From positions 372,001 through 436,000 of the forward strand of contig NZ_FOYL01000001.1 in the NCBI RefSeq assembly GCF_900115955.1: 64,000 nt of DNA. The letters run 5' to 3'. Below, piece after piece: positions 19,184-28,273 of this stretch. Position numbers and translations under genes: made by a program. A model generated the notes under the pieces. The model saw nothing but the letters and a program-made list of their open reading frames with translations, was not told the origin of the DNA and searched no databases. Within the stretch, counting starts at the first letter, position 1; the number at the start of each line of letters is the position of its first letter. This DNA is from Lentzea waywayandensis (lineage in GTDB: Bacteria; Actinomycetota; Actinomycetes; Mycobacteriales; Pseudonocardiaceae).

Positions 19184-19241
19184 GCCCGACGCCACCGAGA
19201 AGCGCGAAGCCCAGGCGAACCGGAGGCCTTCGCGGACTGAC

Positions 19242-19279
19242 GTGAAAGGCCCCCAGGCACCAGCCTGGGGGCCTTTCAC
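19242..19279. terminator. Bidirectional terminator between hydrolase and prcA
   Basis: Perfect 17-bp stem (GTGAAAGGCCCCCAGGC and its complement) with an ACCA loop. It lies between the 3' ends of two convergent genes, so it can stop transcription from both sides. Confidence 0.85.
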
Positions 19280-19292
19280 GAAGCGAACAGAC

Positions 19293-20057
19293 CTACTTGG
19301 ACTCGTCGTCCGCAGGCAGCTCGACGTCCTCGACGGCCTTGCCGTCCTTGGTGGGCGCGGGCATCAGCCCGTCCAGCGCGGCACCGGCGATCCGCCGGAA
19401 CGCCCTGCGAGGCCGTGCCCTCTCCAGCACCGCCACCTCCAGCTTCACAGCCGGAAGCAACTCAGCGGACCCGGCCCCAGTGGACGGTGACCCGGCGGAC
19501 AACGCCTTCACCGCAAGCGGAACGGCCTCGGCCAGCGTGAGACCGTCGGCGAAGGCCTCCTTCAACGCCGTGTTGGCGGCGTCGACGGTGCCGCCCATCA
19601 CGATGTACTGGGGCTCGTCCACGATGGACCCGTCGTACGTCAAGCGGTAGAGCGTGTCCGACGCGGCCGTGTCACCGACCTCGGCCACCGCGATCTCCAC
19701 CTCGAACGGCTTGATCTGCTCGGTGAAGTAGGTGCCGAGGGTGGTGGCGTAGACGTTCGCGAGCGACCGGGACGTCACGTCGCGCGGGTCGTTCTGGTAC
19801 CCGCGCACGTCGGCGAACCGGATGCCGGCCTGGCGGAGGTTCTCGAACTCGCTGTAGCGGCCCACGGCGGCGAAGCCGATGCGGTCGTAGATCTCCGAGA
19901 CCTTGTGCAGCGTGCTGGAAGGGTTCTCCGCGACGAAGAGAATGCCGTCGGCGTACTTGAGCACGATGACGCTGCGACCCCTGGCGATGCCCTTGCGGGC
20001 GTACTCCGAGCGGTCGCGCATCACCTGCTCTGCCGATGCGTACAGCGGCATCGTCAT
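19293..20057 (-). CDS. prcA: 20S proteasome alpha subunit
   Basis: 254 residues. It forms the outer heptameric rings that gate the proteasome and receive the Arc/Mpa ATPase. [22 protein letters not shown] is the alpha-type N-terminal gate helix region, and [14 protein letters not shown] and [19 protein letters not shown] match the family. There is an acidic, Pro/Ala-rich C-terminal tail. ATG with AGGAG upstream. Located 34 bp after prcB in the same operon. Confidence 0.97.
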   Translation of the reverse strand: MTMPLYASAEQVMRDRSEYARKGIARGRSVIVLKYADGILFVAENPSSTLHKVSEIYDRIGFAAVGRYSEFENLRQAGIRFADVRGYQNDPRDVTSRSLANVYATTLGTYFTEQIKPFEVEIAVAEVGDTAASDTLYRLTYDGSIVDEPQYIVMGGTVDAANTALKEAFADGLTLAEAVPLAVKALSAGSPSTGAGSAELLPAVKLEVAVLERARPRRAFRRIAGAALDGLMPAPTKDGKAVEDVELPADDESK

Positions 20058-20091
20058 GGGTGGTGCTCCTGACGTCGAACCTGTGGGGGAC

Positions 20092-20940
20092 TCAGCCTGA
20101 GGGGCGGGACCGGCGGCCTTCGACGACCGCGTCGGCGATCGTGGCGACCTGGGGTTCCGGTACCTCTACGGCACCGTCGGCGCCGTTGATCGTGACCACG
20201 ATCGGGTAGAGGCGGCGGACCGGGTCCGGGCCACCTGTCGCCGAGTCGTCGTCCGCCGCGTCGTAGAGAGCTTCGACGACGGAACGGATCGCGGCTTCGA
20301 CGTCCGCGTCCGGGTCGTAGAGCTTCTTGAGCGCCGACTTCGCGAACAGCGAGCCCGAGCCGACGGCCTGGTAGCCCTGCGACTCCTCGTAACGGCCGCC
20401 GGTGACGTCGTAGGACACGATGCGGCCCGCGCGCTCCGAGTCGGTGGCCGAGGTGTCGTACCCGGCGAACAGAGGCACCACGGCAAGACCGGCCATGGCC
20501 GCGTCGAGGTTGCCCCTGATCATCGCCGAGAGGCGGTTCGCCTTGCCGTCGAGAGACAGCGGCACGCCCTCGATCTTCTCGTAGTGCCGGAGCTCCACCG
20601 TGTACAGGCGCACGATCTCGATGGCGATGCCCGCCGTGCCCGCGATGCCGACGGCCGAGTGGTCGTCGGTGACGAAGACCTTCTTCATGTCGCGCTGGGC
20701 GATGACGTTGCCCATCGTCGCGCGCCGGTCGCCGGCGATCACGACACCGCCCTTGTAGGTGGCCGCGACGATCGTCGTCCCGTGCGGGGCCTGGACGGTC
20801 CCCTCCGGGAGCTTCCGGGCACTAGGCAGCATGTCGGGTGCCTGGGCCCGCAGGAAGTCCGTGAACGACGACGAGCCCGGCGTGAGGTACGCCGAGGGCA
20901 GCGCCGCGGCCGGGTAGCGCCCGGTCGAGCTGTGGTCCAT
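20092..20940 (-). CDS. prcB: 20S proteasome beta subunit
   Basis: 282 residues. The active subunit is made as a precursor: about 54 propeptide residues precede HG|TTIVA, where autocleavage exposes Thr55 as the nucleophile. The conserved Asp and Lys region follows ([20 protein letters not shown]), with the later [12 protein letters not shown]. The C terminus is acidic and Arg-rich. It lies between pup (49 bp upstream) and prcA (34 bp downstream). Confidence 0.97.
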   Translation of the reverse strand: MDHSSTGRYPAAALPSAYLTPGSSSFTDFLRAQAPDMLPSARKLPEGTVQAPHGTTIVAATYKGGVVIAGDRRATMGNVIAQRDMKKVFVTDDHSAVGIAGTAGIAIEIVRLYTVELRHYEKIEGVPLSLDGKANRLSAMIRGNLDAAMAGLAVVPLFAGYDTSATDSERAGRIVSYDVTGGRYEESQGYQAVGSGSLFAKSALKKLYDPDADVEAAIRSVVEALYDAADDDSATGGPDPVRRLYPIVVTINGADGAVEVPEPQVATIADAVVEGRRSRPSG

Positions 20941-20989
20941 GTGTTGGTTGTTCTCCCGTCCCCGAAGTGGTCAACAGGCCCCCGAAGGC

Positions 20990-21184
20990 CTACTGACCAC
21001 CCTTCTGCACGTATGCGCGGACGAAGTCCTCCGCGTTCTCCTCAAGCACGTCGTCGATCTCGTCGAGGATCGCGTCCACGTCCTCGCCGAGCTTCTCGCG
21101 GCGTTCCTGACCGACTCCTGCGGCGTCGTCGGCACCGTCGTCGCCGTCGCCACCACCCTGGCGCTGCTTCTGTTCCTGGGACAT
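20990..21184 (-). CDS. pup: Prokaryotic ubiquitin-like protein Pup
   Basis: 64 residues, acidic and largely disordered, with a coiled-coil-forming stretch (REKLGEDVDAILDEIDDVLE) that docks on the Arc/Mpa N terminus. It ends in Gly-Gly-Gln, so Dop must deamidate the last residue to Glu before PafA can ligate it. ATG with GGGAGG upstream. Same strand and operon as dop, prcB and prcA. Confidence 0.97.
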   Translation of the reverse strand: MSQEQKQRQGGGDGDDGADDAAGVGQERREKLGEDVDAILDEIDDVLEENAEDFVRAYVQKGGQ

Positions 21185-21263
21185 CTCGGCCTCCCGCTCA
21201 CTCGCCTGACAAGAACACTACCCAGCGGCACCGACAAAAATCCTGAGCCACTCGGGTAGACGA

Positions 21264-22757
21264 TCACCCGCGAGTCAGCGCGTCCACCAGTTGCTCGGCG
21301 GTGTCCGAGGCCTCCAGAAGGGCTCCGACGTGCGCTTTCGTCCCTCGGAGAGGCTCCAGGGTGGGAATTCGCACGAGGGATTCTCGACCGAGATCAAAGA
21401 TCACCGAGTCCCACGACGCAGCCGCGACCGAGGTCGGGTAGCGCTCCAGGCACCGGCCGCGGAAGTACGCACGCGTGTCCTCGGGCGGCGAGGTGATGGC
21501 CGCGCGGACCTCCTCCTCGCTCACCAGCCGCTTCATCGAGCCGCGCGCGACCAGGCGGTTGTAGAGGCCCTTGTCCAGGCGGACGTCGGAGTACTGGAGG
21601 TCGACCAGGTTCAGCCGGGCCGCGCCCCACTCCAGACCGTCGCGCTGCCGGTAGCCCTCGAGCAGCCGCAGCTTGGCGACCCAGTCGAGCCGGTCGGCGC
21701 ACTCGGACGGGTCACGGGCCAGCGCGTCGAGCACCTCGCCCCAGATCCGCAGGACGTCGCGGTCGCCGACGCCCTCCTTCTCGACGAACGCCAGCGCGCG
21801 CTCGTGGTAGGCGAACTGCACGTCGAGGCCGGTGAACTTGCGGCCGCCGGTCATCTCGACCTTGAACTTCAGGGTCGGGTCGTGGCTGATCTGGTGCACC
21901 GCGCGCACCGGGTCGACCATCCGCAGGTCGTCGAACCGCTGCCCGGCCTCGATCATGTCCAGCACCAGGGACGTGGTGCCGACCTTGAGGAACGTGGAGT
22001 ACTCGGCCAGGTTCGCGTCGCCGATGATGACGTGCAGGCGGCGGTACTTGTCCGCGTCCGCGTGCGGCTCGTCGCGCGTGTTGATGATGCCGCGCTTGAG
22101 CGTCGTCTCGAGGCCGACCTCGACCTCGATGTAGTCGGAGCGCTGCGAGAGCTGGTAGCCGGCCTCCTCGCCGGACTGCCCGATGCCCACGCGGCCGGAT
22201 CCCGTGATGACCTGGCGCGACGCGAAGAACGGCGTGAGGCCCGCGATCACGGCCGTGAACGGCGTCGAGCGCTGCATCAGGTAGTTCTCGTGCGTGCCGT
22301 ACGACGCGCCCTTGCCGTCGACGTTGTTCTTGTACAGCTGAAGGCGGGGCTGGCCGGGCACGGAGGCGGCCTTGATCGCGGCCTCCTCCATCACCCTCTC
22401 CCCCGCCTTGTCCCAGATCACCGCGTCACGCGCGTTGGTGACCTCGGGAGCCGAGTACTCGGGGTGCGCGTGGTCGACGTAGAGCCGCGCGCCGTTGGTG
22501 AGGATGACGTTCGCCGCGCCCAGGTCCTCGACGTCGGAGTCGGCGGGGTGGCCACCGGGGCTGCCCAGGTCGAACCCGCGCGCGTCGCGCAGTGGTGACT
22601 CCACCTCGTAGTCCCAGCGCGCCCGCCTGGCGCGCGGTATGTCCGCCGCCGCCGCGTACGCGAGCACCACCTGTGTCGAAGTGAGCACCGGGTTCGCGGT
22701 CGCGTCGCCCGGCACCGCGATGCCGTACTCGACCTCGGTTCCCATGATCCGCCGCAT
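21264..22757 (-). CDS. dop: Pup deamidase/depupylase
   Basis: 497 residues. Dop deamidates the C-terminal Gln of Pup and also removes Pup from substrates. [17 protein letters not shown] is the typical start, [12 protein letters not shown] lies in the Dop-specific region absent from PafA, and [15 protein letters not shown] and [20 protein letters not shown] are shared with PafA. The ATG follows TAAGGT by 7 bases with no Shine-Dalgarno site, so the dop-pup-prcB-prcA transcript probably begins leaderless at dop. Confidence 0.97.
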   Translation of the reverse strand: MRRIMGTEVEYGIAVPGDATANPVLTSTQVVLAYAAAADIPRARRARWDYEVESPLRDARGFDLGSPGGHPADSDVEDLGAANVILTNGARLYVDHAHPEYSAPEVTNARDAVIWDKAGERVMEEAAIKAASVPGQPRLQLYKNNVDGKGASYGTHENYLMQRSTPFTAVIAGLTPFFASRQVITGSGRVGIGQSGEEAGYQLSQRSDYIEVEVGLETTLKRGIINTRDEPHADADKYRRLHVIIGDANLAEYSTFLKVGTTSLVLDMIEAGQRFDDLRMVDPVRAVHQISHDPTLKFKVEMTGGRKFTGLDVQFAYHERALAFVEKEGVGDRDVLRIWGEVLDALARDPSECADRLDWVAKLRLLEGYRQRDGLEWGAARLNLVDLQYSDVRLDKGLYNRLVARGSMKRLVSEEEVRAAITSPPEDTRAYFRGRCLERYPTSVAAASWDSVIFDLGRESLVRIPTLEPLRGTKAHVGALLEASDTAEQLVDALTRG

Positions 22758-22764
22758 AGCTCAC

Positions 22765-22770
22765 ACCTTA
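22765..22770 (-). promoter_or_regulatory. -10 box of leaderless dop transcript
   Basis: TAAGGT on the minus strand, 7 bases before the dop ATG; probable main promoter of the dop-pup-prcB-prcA operon. Confidence 0.55.
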
Positions 22771-22792
22771 TGACCTCACCCCGACACCAAGC

Positions 22793-22825
22793 GTGAGGGG
22801 AGCTTCGCGTTGAAGCTCCCCTCAC
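22793..22825 (-). terminator. Terminator after the FtsX permease gene
   Basis: Perfect 14-bp stem GTGAGGGGAGCTTC with a 5-base loop, directly after the stop of the minus-strand permease and just upstream of the dop promoter, which it insulates. Confidence 0.75.
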
Positions 22826-22830
22826 CCTAT

Positions 22831-25227
22831 TCACCCGGACGCCAGTCCGGCGGCAGGACGAATGCGGGACGCGCCGCGAGAAGGCCCGAAAGCGGCGAGC
22901 ACGGCGAGCAGAACGACCGCCACCGCGCCGATGACCAGCGGCAGGACGACTTTCAGCCCTGGCAGTGACATGTCGATGCCGGTGGAGAGAATCGCGATTT
23001 CCGCGTAGCCGAACCCGAGCACGCCGCCGCCGATCACCCCGACCAGGGCCAGCATGATCGCTTCAGCGATGACTCCGCCCTGCAGTCCGCCCCTAGTGAC
23101 GCCCAAGGCGCGCCTCAGTGCGAGCTCCTTGCGGCGTTCCTGCACGGAGATGGTCAGCGCGGTGCCGATGCCGGTCACGGCGACCGCCACGGACAGTCCG
23201 AGCAGCATCATCATCAGCACGGTGCCCAGGTGCATGTACCGGTCCGCCTCGGCGCGTTCGTCCGCGTCCGTCTTCACGATGACGGTCGGGTTGTTCGGCA
23301 GCGCCGCCTGCAGTCCCGCCCGGAACTGGGCGGGATCGACGCCGGGCTTCAGCGCGACCAGCACCTTCTCCGCGGGTCCCGACGTGGGACCGGCGATGAT
23401 CGGCGTGTAGCCGGTGATGCTGCCGGGGATCGTGCCGACGACCTTGTACTGCGTGCCGTCGGCCTCGACGTACGGCCGGCCCTCCCAGTGCGGCGGCACG
23501 ATCGCGGTCCCGGCCGTGAGCTGCTCCGCGCCGGACACGTTCTGGGCCTTGAGCCAGGCCTTGAACTGCTCGGGGTCGACGCTCGCGGCGCCGTCCGAGG
23601 TCTTGTGCAGCACGACGCTCGCGGCCACGTCCGGCTGCGCGGGGATCTCCGGCAACGGCCGCTCGCCCGCGTCCACCACGGTCGCGTCCGGGCGTTCCTC
23701 GTTGGCGTACTGGTAGGTCATCTCCTGCGCGCCGCCCAGCACGACCAGGAAGAACGTCACCATCGAGCTGGCCAGCAGCAACGGCAGCGCCACCGACGCC
23801 GAGCGCTGCGGCATCCTGCGCACCTCGGCGCCGGCGAGCTTCCACTGGGTGCCGCCGATCTTGCCGAACAGCCGCGCGATGAACGGCACCGTGACGGGGC
23901 CGAGGATCCAGAACAGTCCCGTCACCGCGGCGATCGCGGAGAACGTCACGGCGAGAGGAGCGGCGGCCGTGCCCTTGGCGCCGATGGCCATCAGTGCGAG
24001 CAACGCGGCGCCACCGGTGAACAGCGCGCCGAACACGAACCGAAGGCGACGCACGGCGCGAGGCGGCACCTCGTTGTCCGCCTCACGCAAGGCGGCCAAC
24101 GGCGAGACGCGCGCGGCGTTGATCGCGGGACGGACGGCCGCCATCACGCTCAGGACCGCGGCGACGACGACTCCGAGGATCACGTATCCGGTCGACGGCA
24201 GCAGTTCGGGGCTCAGCTCGACCGCGCCGAACAGCGCGGAGATGCCGGTGGCGTCGAACGTCCTGGCCAGCAGCCAGGCCATCGGCCCGCCGAGCAACGC
24301 ACCACCGACGCCCGCAACCGCACCCGTCACGAACGCCTCGAACAGACTCCTGCGCACCAACGGCCCGCGCTGGGCACCGATGCACCGCAGCATCGCCGTC
24401 TGCCGCTGCCGTTGCGCGTAGACCGCGCGGAACGTGGCCGCCGCGACGAACACCGCCGTGGCCAGCGCGAGGATGCTGAACGGCAGCAGGATGAACGTCA
24501 GGTCGCTGCCGATGCTGTCGGCGTCCGGCGCCGGGTCCCACACGACGTACGCCGCACCCGCCGCGCTCGCGACGTCGGCGCGGGCCCCGCCGAGCACCCA
24601 GATCGCGGTGGTGACGGGCCGCGGGTCGAGCTTGCGCGCGAGATCCGGTCCCGCGACCAGGATCGGCCGCGAGTCCATCCCGCCCTTCTTCATGACCCCG
24701 CTGACGGTCACCTCGACCGGCCTGCCGTCCGCCGCGGCGAGCTTGATCTTGTCGCCGGGCTTCAGACCGCGTTCGAACGCGGTGATCTTGTCGACGGCGA
24801 CCTCGCCGTCCGCAGCCGGGGCCTTGCCCTCGGCCAGCGGCCAGCGCGCCAGGTCGGGCTGCTGGACGTGCACCTCGGCACGGTGCTCCCCGGCCCGGCC
24901 GGTGCCGTCGAGGAGGTCGGCCTGGGCGACCTGCACCGGCACGGCACGGCCGACCGGGGAGAGCTTCGCGAGCAACGCGTCGTCGAGCCTCGGCTGGTTC
25001 GCCTCGACGGTGCCGGTCCCGTACTCGACGGGTTTGGTGTCCACCACGTGGCTCACCGACGACGGTGTGAGGGGCGCGCCCTCGTCGACCGACCTGGTGA
25101 GCGCGTCGCTCAGCACGAGGGCGGCCAGCAGGCAGGCGACGCCGACGACGAGCGCGACGCCGGGCAGCAGCGCGCGGCCCGGCCGGGCGCGGAACTCGGC
25201 GACGCCGAGCCGCAGGGAAGTGGACAC
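22831..25227 (-). CDS. ABC transporter permease, FtsX type, without adjacent ATPase
   Basis: 798 residues from the GTG at 25227, preceded by GAGGAGG. Layout: N-terminal membrane segment (ALLPGVALVVGVACLLAALVL), an extracytoplasmic domain, a four-segment FtsX block (from about residue 245), a second large extracytoplasmic region, and a C-terminal FtsX block (MMMLLGLSVAVAVTGIG onward, then VLPLVIGAVAVVLLAVLAAF). Such permeases normally pair with a LolD-type ATPase, but neither neighbour encodes one. It may share the ATPase at 15.1 kb (inference) or have lost its partner. Confidence 0.88.
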   Translation of the reverse strand: MSTSLRLGVAEFRARPGRALLPGVALVVGVACLLAALVLSDALTRSVDEGAPLTPSSVSHVVDTKPVEYGTGTVEANQPRLDDALLAKLSPVGRAVPVQVAQADLLDGTGRAGEHRAEVHVQQPDLARWPLAEGKAPAADGEVAVDKITAFERGLKPGDKIKLAAADGRPVEVTVSGVMKKGGMDSRPILVAGPDLARKLDPRPVTTAIWVLGGARADVASAAGAAYVVWDPAPDADSIGSDLTFILLPFSILALATAVFVAAATFRAVYAQRQRQTAMLRCIGAQRGPLVRRSLFEAFVTGAVAGVGGALLGGPMAWLLARTFDATGISALFGAVELSPELLPSTGYVILGVVVAAVLSVMAAVRPAINAARVSPLAALREADNEVPPRAVRRLRFVFGALFTGGAALLALMAIGAKGTAAAPLAVTFSAIAAVTGLFWILGPVTVPFIARLFGKIGGTQWKLAGAEVRRMPQRSASVALPLLLASSMVTFFLVVLGGAQEMTYQYANEERPDATVVDAGERPLPEIPAQPDVAASVVLHKTSDGAASVDPEQFKAWLKAQNVSGAEQLTAGTAIVPPHWEGRPYVEADGTQYKVVGTIPGSITGYTPIIAGPTSGPAEKVLVALKPGVDPAQFRAGLQAALPNNPTVIVKTDADERAEADRYMHLGTVLMMMLLGLSVAVAVTGIGTALTISVQERRKELALRRALGVTRGGLQGGVIAEAIMLALVGVIGGGVLGFGYAEIAILSTGIDMSLPGLKVVLPLVIGAVAVVLLAVLAAFGPSRGASRIRPAAGLASG

Positions 25228-25334
25228 GAATCCTCCTCGGTGACGTCTGACGTTCACGAAGGTAGGAAGGAAGGCGATCAGCGGGCGTCGGACTGGGGTA
25301 GCAAGCTCGCGTACGACCACAGGAGGACACCGGG

Positions 25335-25832
25335 ATGATCAATCTGTACGACGAGGACGCGAACGTGATCGGCGAGGTGACCCGCGAACGCATGCGCGCG
25401 GAGAACCTCTGGCACGGCTGCGTCCTGACCGTGGTCTTCTCCGGCGACGGCGAACGGATCTACGTGCACCGCCGCACCGACTTCAAGGACGTCTTCCCCG
25501 GCCTGTACGACTACGCGGCGGGCGGCGTGATCGACGCGGGCGAGACCCCCGACGAGGCGGCGGTCCGCGAGCTGCGCGAGGAGCTCGGCGTCGAGACCCC
25601 GCTGACGCCGCTCTTCCAGACCACCTACGTCGACGAGCTGACGCGCTATCACGCGTGGGTCTACGAGACGCACAGCGACGGCCCGTTCGTCCACCAGCCC
25701 GAGGAGGTCGCCTGGGGCGGGTGGATGAACGCCGACGAGTTGCGGGGCAAGATCGAGGACCCGGGCTGGCCGCTCGTGCCGGACGGACGGGAGATCGGGC
25801 GGGAGTGGTTGCGGCGGACTAAGAGCGCGTGA
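25335..25832 (+). CDS. NUDIX hydrolase
   Basis: 165 residues with AGGAGGA before the ATG. A complete Nudix box is present: GGVIDAGETPDEAAVRELREEL with the REUXEEXGU pattern, which binds Mg2+ and cleaves nucleoside diphosphate-linked compounds. The flanking IYVHRRTDFKDVFPGLYDY and C-terminal VAWGGWMNADEL resemble the isopentenyl-diphosphate isomerase-like subgroup. The exact substrate cannot be read from sequence. It overlaps the convergent next gene by 14 bp. Confidence 0.92.
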   Translation: MINLYDEDANVIGEVTRERMRAENLWHGCVLTVVFSGDGERIYVHRRTDFKDVFPGLYDYAAGGVIDAGETPDEAAVRELREELGVETPLTPLFQTTYVDELTRYHAWVYETHSDGPFVHQPEEVAWGGWMNADELRGKIEDPGWPLVPDGREIGREWLRRTKSA

Positions 25833-26154
25833 ACCCGTGGCTGCGCTCCACCTTCGCCACGTGGAGCGTGTAGCTCTGGTACCAGTGGGCACGCCCGCGC
25901 TGCTGCGCCGCCTGGTGTTCGGCGTTGGTCCGCCACTGCGTGAGGGCCTCGGCGTCGCTGAAGTACGCGACGGTGATGCCGAGTCCGCCGGGGTTCTGCG
26001 CGTGGTCCATCCCGAGATATCCGGGGACGTCCTTCACCAGTTCTTCCATGCGCGCGTTGGTGTCGCGGTAGCCGCTCTGCTCCTGCGTCCGCACGGTGGT
26101 GAAGACGACCGCGTAGTAAGGGGGTTCGAAAGCCTCGACGGGCGCATCGCTCAC
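25819..26154 (-). CDS. Antibiotic biosynthesis monooxygenase-like (dimeric alpha-beta barrel) protein
   Basis: 111 residues from the GTG at 26154. YYAVVFTTVRTQEQSGY, VPGYLGMDHAQNPGGLGITVAYFSDAEALTQWRTNAEHQAA and the terminal YTLHVAKVERSHGF match the small ABM/heme-degrading-like fold (ferredoxin-like barrel with a conserved W...H region). The reaction is not predictable; many are cofactor-free oxygenases or heme binders. It follows the aldo/keto reductase gene by 13 bp and is probably co-transcribed with it. Confidence 0.78.
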   Translation of the reverse strand: MSDAPVEAFEPPYYAVVFTTVRTQEQSGYRDTNARMEELVKDVPGYLGMDHAQNPGGLGITVAYFSDAEALTQWRTNAEHQAAQQRGRAHWYQSYTLHVAKVERSHGFTRS

Positions 26155-26167
26155 CGCACCACCGTAA

Positions 26168-27046
26168 CTAGTTCCAGCTGAGGCCGGAACGGATTTTCCA
26201 GTACTGCTCGGCGGGCTCGGCCAGATCCGGCAGGTCCACGTCGATCCGCAGCGCATCCACATTGGACCGAAGCTGGTCCGGGCTCGCCGCACCGGACAGC
26301 ACGACGTCGGCCCACGGCTGCCGTGCGATCGCCGCCAGCGCGACCGCGTCCGGGCCGACGCCGAGCGCTTTCGCCTGCGCCGCAACCGCTTGCGGAGGCT
26401 CGACGACGAGCCGTCCGTTGGCCACGCCCTCCTTGACGATCACGCGCAACCCGGCGTCGTGCGCCTCCCGCAGGGCCTCTCCCGCCGAGGTCTCCAGCAC
26501 GTTCCAAGTGGACTGGACGGACTGGAAGACGCCGAGCTCGAGTGCCTTGCGGATGGCGTCGGCCTGCCGCGGCCCGGACGTCGAGAAGCCCAGCGGTACC
26601 TCGATCCCGGCCATCGCGTCCAGCAACGCGCGATCCTCGAACAACGGGCTGTCGGCCGTCAGCGAGTGCACCTGGTAGAGATCGACCCGGGGCAGCAGAG
26701 CCGTGGTCTCCTGCCACTGCCGGCGGAAACGGGCGAGCGAGTGCTCCTTGACCTCGTGCACCTCGGCATCCGGCTGCCAGTCCGCGGTGTAGGCGTAGCC
26801 CCACTTGCTGGAGACCGTCACGTCGTCATGACCGGGCAGCCACGACGACAGGAAGTCCTCGGACAGCCCGTACGAACGGGCCGCGTCGACCCAGCGGATG
26901 CCCAGTTCGTAGGCCGTGTCGAGGACGAGATGGCACTGCGCGCGCATGGACTCGACGTCGCGCACGGCGGGCAGCGCGTCCTCACGGCCGAGGTTGATGT
27001 AGGCGGGACGGCCGAGGGAGGCGAGACCGAGCGCGAGGTGAGCCAT
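26168..27046 (-). CDS. Aldo/keto reductase
   Basis: 292 residues from the ATG at 27046; an in-frame upstream start at 27088 would include the promoter. TIM-barrel AKR with the catalytic set visible: Asp and Tyr in WVDAARSYGLSED, Lys in SSKWGY, His in YQVHSLT. The C-terminal half holds the NADPH-binding region (VVLSGAASPDQLRSNVDAL). It has leaderless-type start geometry. Substrate unknown. Confidence 0.9.
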   Translation of the reverse strand: MAHLALGLASLGRPAYINLGREDALPAVRDVESMRAQCHLVLDTAYELGIRWVDAARSYGLSEDFLSSWLPGHDDVTVSSKWGYAYTADWQPDAEVHEVKEHSLARFRRQWQETTALLPRVDLYQVHSLTADSPLFEDRALLDAMAGIEVPLGFSTSGPRQADAIRKALELGVFQSVQSTWNVLETSAGEALREAHDAGLRVIVKEGVANGRLVVEPPQAVAAQAKALGVGPDAVALAAIARQPWADVVLSGAASPDQLRSNVDALRIDVDLPDLAEPAEQYWKIRSGLSWN

Positions 27047-27053
27047 GCCGACA

Positions 27054-27059
27054 ACGGTA
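27054..27059 (-). promoter_or_regulatory. -10 box of leaderless aldo/keto reductase transcript
   Basis: TACCGT on the minus strand, 7 bases before the ATG at 27046. Confidence 0.5.
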
Positions 27060-27061
27060 AA

Positions 27062-27083
27062 CGGCGGCCCCGAAGGACCGCCG
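27062..27083 (-). terminator. Terminator of the cellulase gene
   Basis: 9-bp stem CGGCGGTCC/GGGCCGCCG with a TTCG tetraloop, read on the minus strand 37 bases after the cellulase stop. No T-tract, as is common in actinobacteria. Confidence 0.65.
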
Positions 27084-27119
27084 CTCACGTGACCCGCCGG
27101 GGTCGGTCGATCAGAGAGA

Positions 27120-28175
27120 TCAGAAGTCGTCGGCGGTGCGGATGTGGTTGCGCACCCACTTGCCGGCGTCCTTCAGGGGACCCTCACCGGTGAAGCCGCT
27201 GCCGGAGCACGTGCCGCTCTTGAACACCGCGCCGGTCCGCTGGTCGTCGGAGAAGTTCCAGTTGGTCCAGGAGATCTTGGCTTCCTTCATGAACGCGATG
27301 AACTTGTTCGCCATGGTGAAGTCGTTGGGACCGTCACCGGAGGCCTCCTGCGAACCGAACTCGGTGACGAAGACCGGCACCTGGCTCGAGACCGTGCGCA
27401 ACGCGTTGAGGTACGAGTCGCGGTGGTCCTTGGCGTAGAAGTGGAACGTGTACATCAGGTTCGAGGCGTTGACCTTGTTCTGGCTGACCTCGTTGATGTT
27501 CTTGCCGTCGGACAGGCCGAACGTCGACCAGCCGTGCGTGCCGACGAGCACGAGGCTGTCCGAGTCCTCCGCGCGGATCGTCGGGATGACGGCCTCCGCG
27601 TAGGACTTGACCTTCGCCCACGTCACGCCGTTCGGCTCGTTGGCGATGTCGTAGATGATGTTCGTCTTGTCCTTGTGCCGCTGCGCGATCTCCTTGAAGA
27701 AGGTCTTGGCGCGCGTGGTGTTGGCGTTCGGGTCGCCCGGCGAGAGCTGGTGCCAGTCGACCAGCGCGTACAGGCCGCGCTTGGTGGCCTCCTCGATGTA
27801 GCCGTGCACCATGTCGGTGAACTTGCGAGGGTTGGTCTCGTAGCCACCTTCCTGGATGTACATCGAGATGCGGAGGACGTCCGCCTTCCAGTCGTTCGCG
27901 AGCGCGTCCAGGGACGCGGTCTTGACGCACTGGGAGTACCACTGGATGCCGTGCGTGCTCATGCCGCGCAGCTGGATCTGCTTGCCGTTCTTGTTGCACA
28001 GCTTGACGCCGCACACCTTGAGCTGGCCGTTGACCGCCGCGGGCGAGCCCGGCGGCAGCGCGGCTGCGGCGAAGGTGCCCTCGGGGGCGTCGGCGACGGA
28101 ACTGCCCGCCATCGCACCGGTCAACGGGAGCACCACTGCCGCGGCGAGCGCCACCACAGACTTCTGCCAGGACAT
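27120..28175 (-). CDS. Secreted GH5-family cellulase (endoglucanase)
   Basis: 351 residues with a Sec signal peptide (SVVALAAAVVLPLTGAMAG, then SSVADA). GH5_2-like TIM barrel: LRGMSTHGIQWYS near the start, YALVDWHQLSPGDPN, IIYDIANEPNGVTW with the acid/base Glu, and PVFVTEFGSQ with the nucleophile Glu. It hydrolyses beta-1,4-glucans outside the cell. There is no carbohydrate-binding module. GAGAGGAG precedes the ATG. The promoter region carries a GGTAAG/CTTACC palindrome, so expression is probably regulated by carbohydrate. Confidence 0.93.
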   Translation of the reverse strand: MSWQKSVVALAAAVVLPLTGAMAGSSVADAPEGTFAAAALPPGSPAAVNGQLKVCGVKLCNKNGKQIQLRGMSTHGIQWYSQCVKTASLDALANDWKADVLRISMYIQEGGYETNPRKFTDMVHGYIEEATKRGLYALVDWHQLSPGDPNANTTRAKTFFKEIAQRHKDKTNIIYDIANEPNGVTWAKVKSYAEAVIPTIRAEDSDSLVLVGTHGWSTFGLSDGKNINEVSQNKVNASNLMYTFHFYAKDHRDSYLNALRTVSSQVPVFVTEFGSQEASGDGPNDFTMANKFIAFMKEAKISWTNWNFSDDQRTGAVFKSGTCSGSGFTGEGPLKDAGKWVRNHIRTADDF

Positions 28176-28215
28176 TCAGCGTCTCCTCTCGGAACTGCCG
28201 GCGGCGGATTAGTTA

Positions 28216-28231
28216 GGTAAGTTTCCTTACC
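28216..28231 (-). promoter_or_regulatory. Palindromic operator upstream of the cellulase
   Basis: Perfect 6-bp arms GGTAAG-TTTC-CTTACC in an AT-rich stretch 40-56 bp before the cellulase ATG. Similar AT-rich palindromes precede other actinobacterial secreted glycosidase genes; the regulator is not known to me. Confidence 0.5.
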
Positions 28232-28273
28232 GATTAAAGGTATAGATGACCTTAGGGGCGCCCCAAGAGCGAG

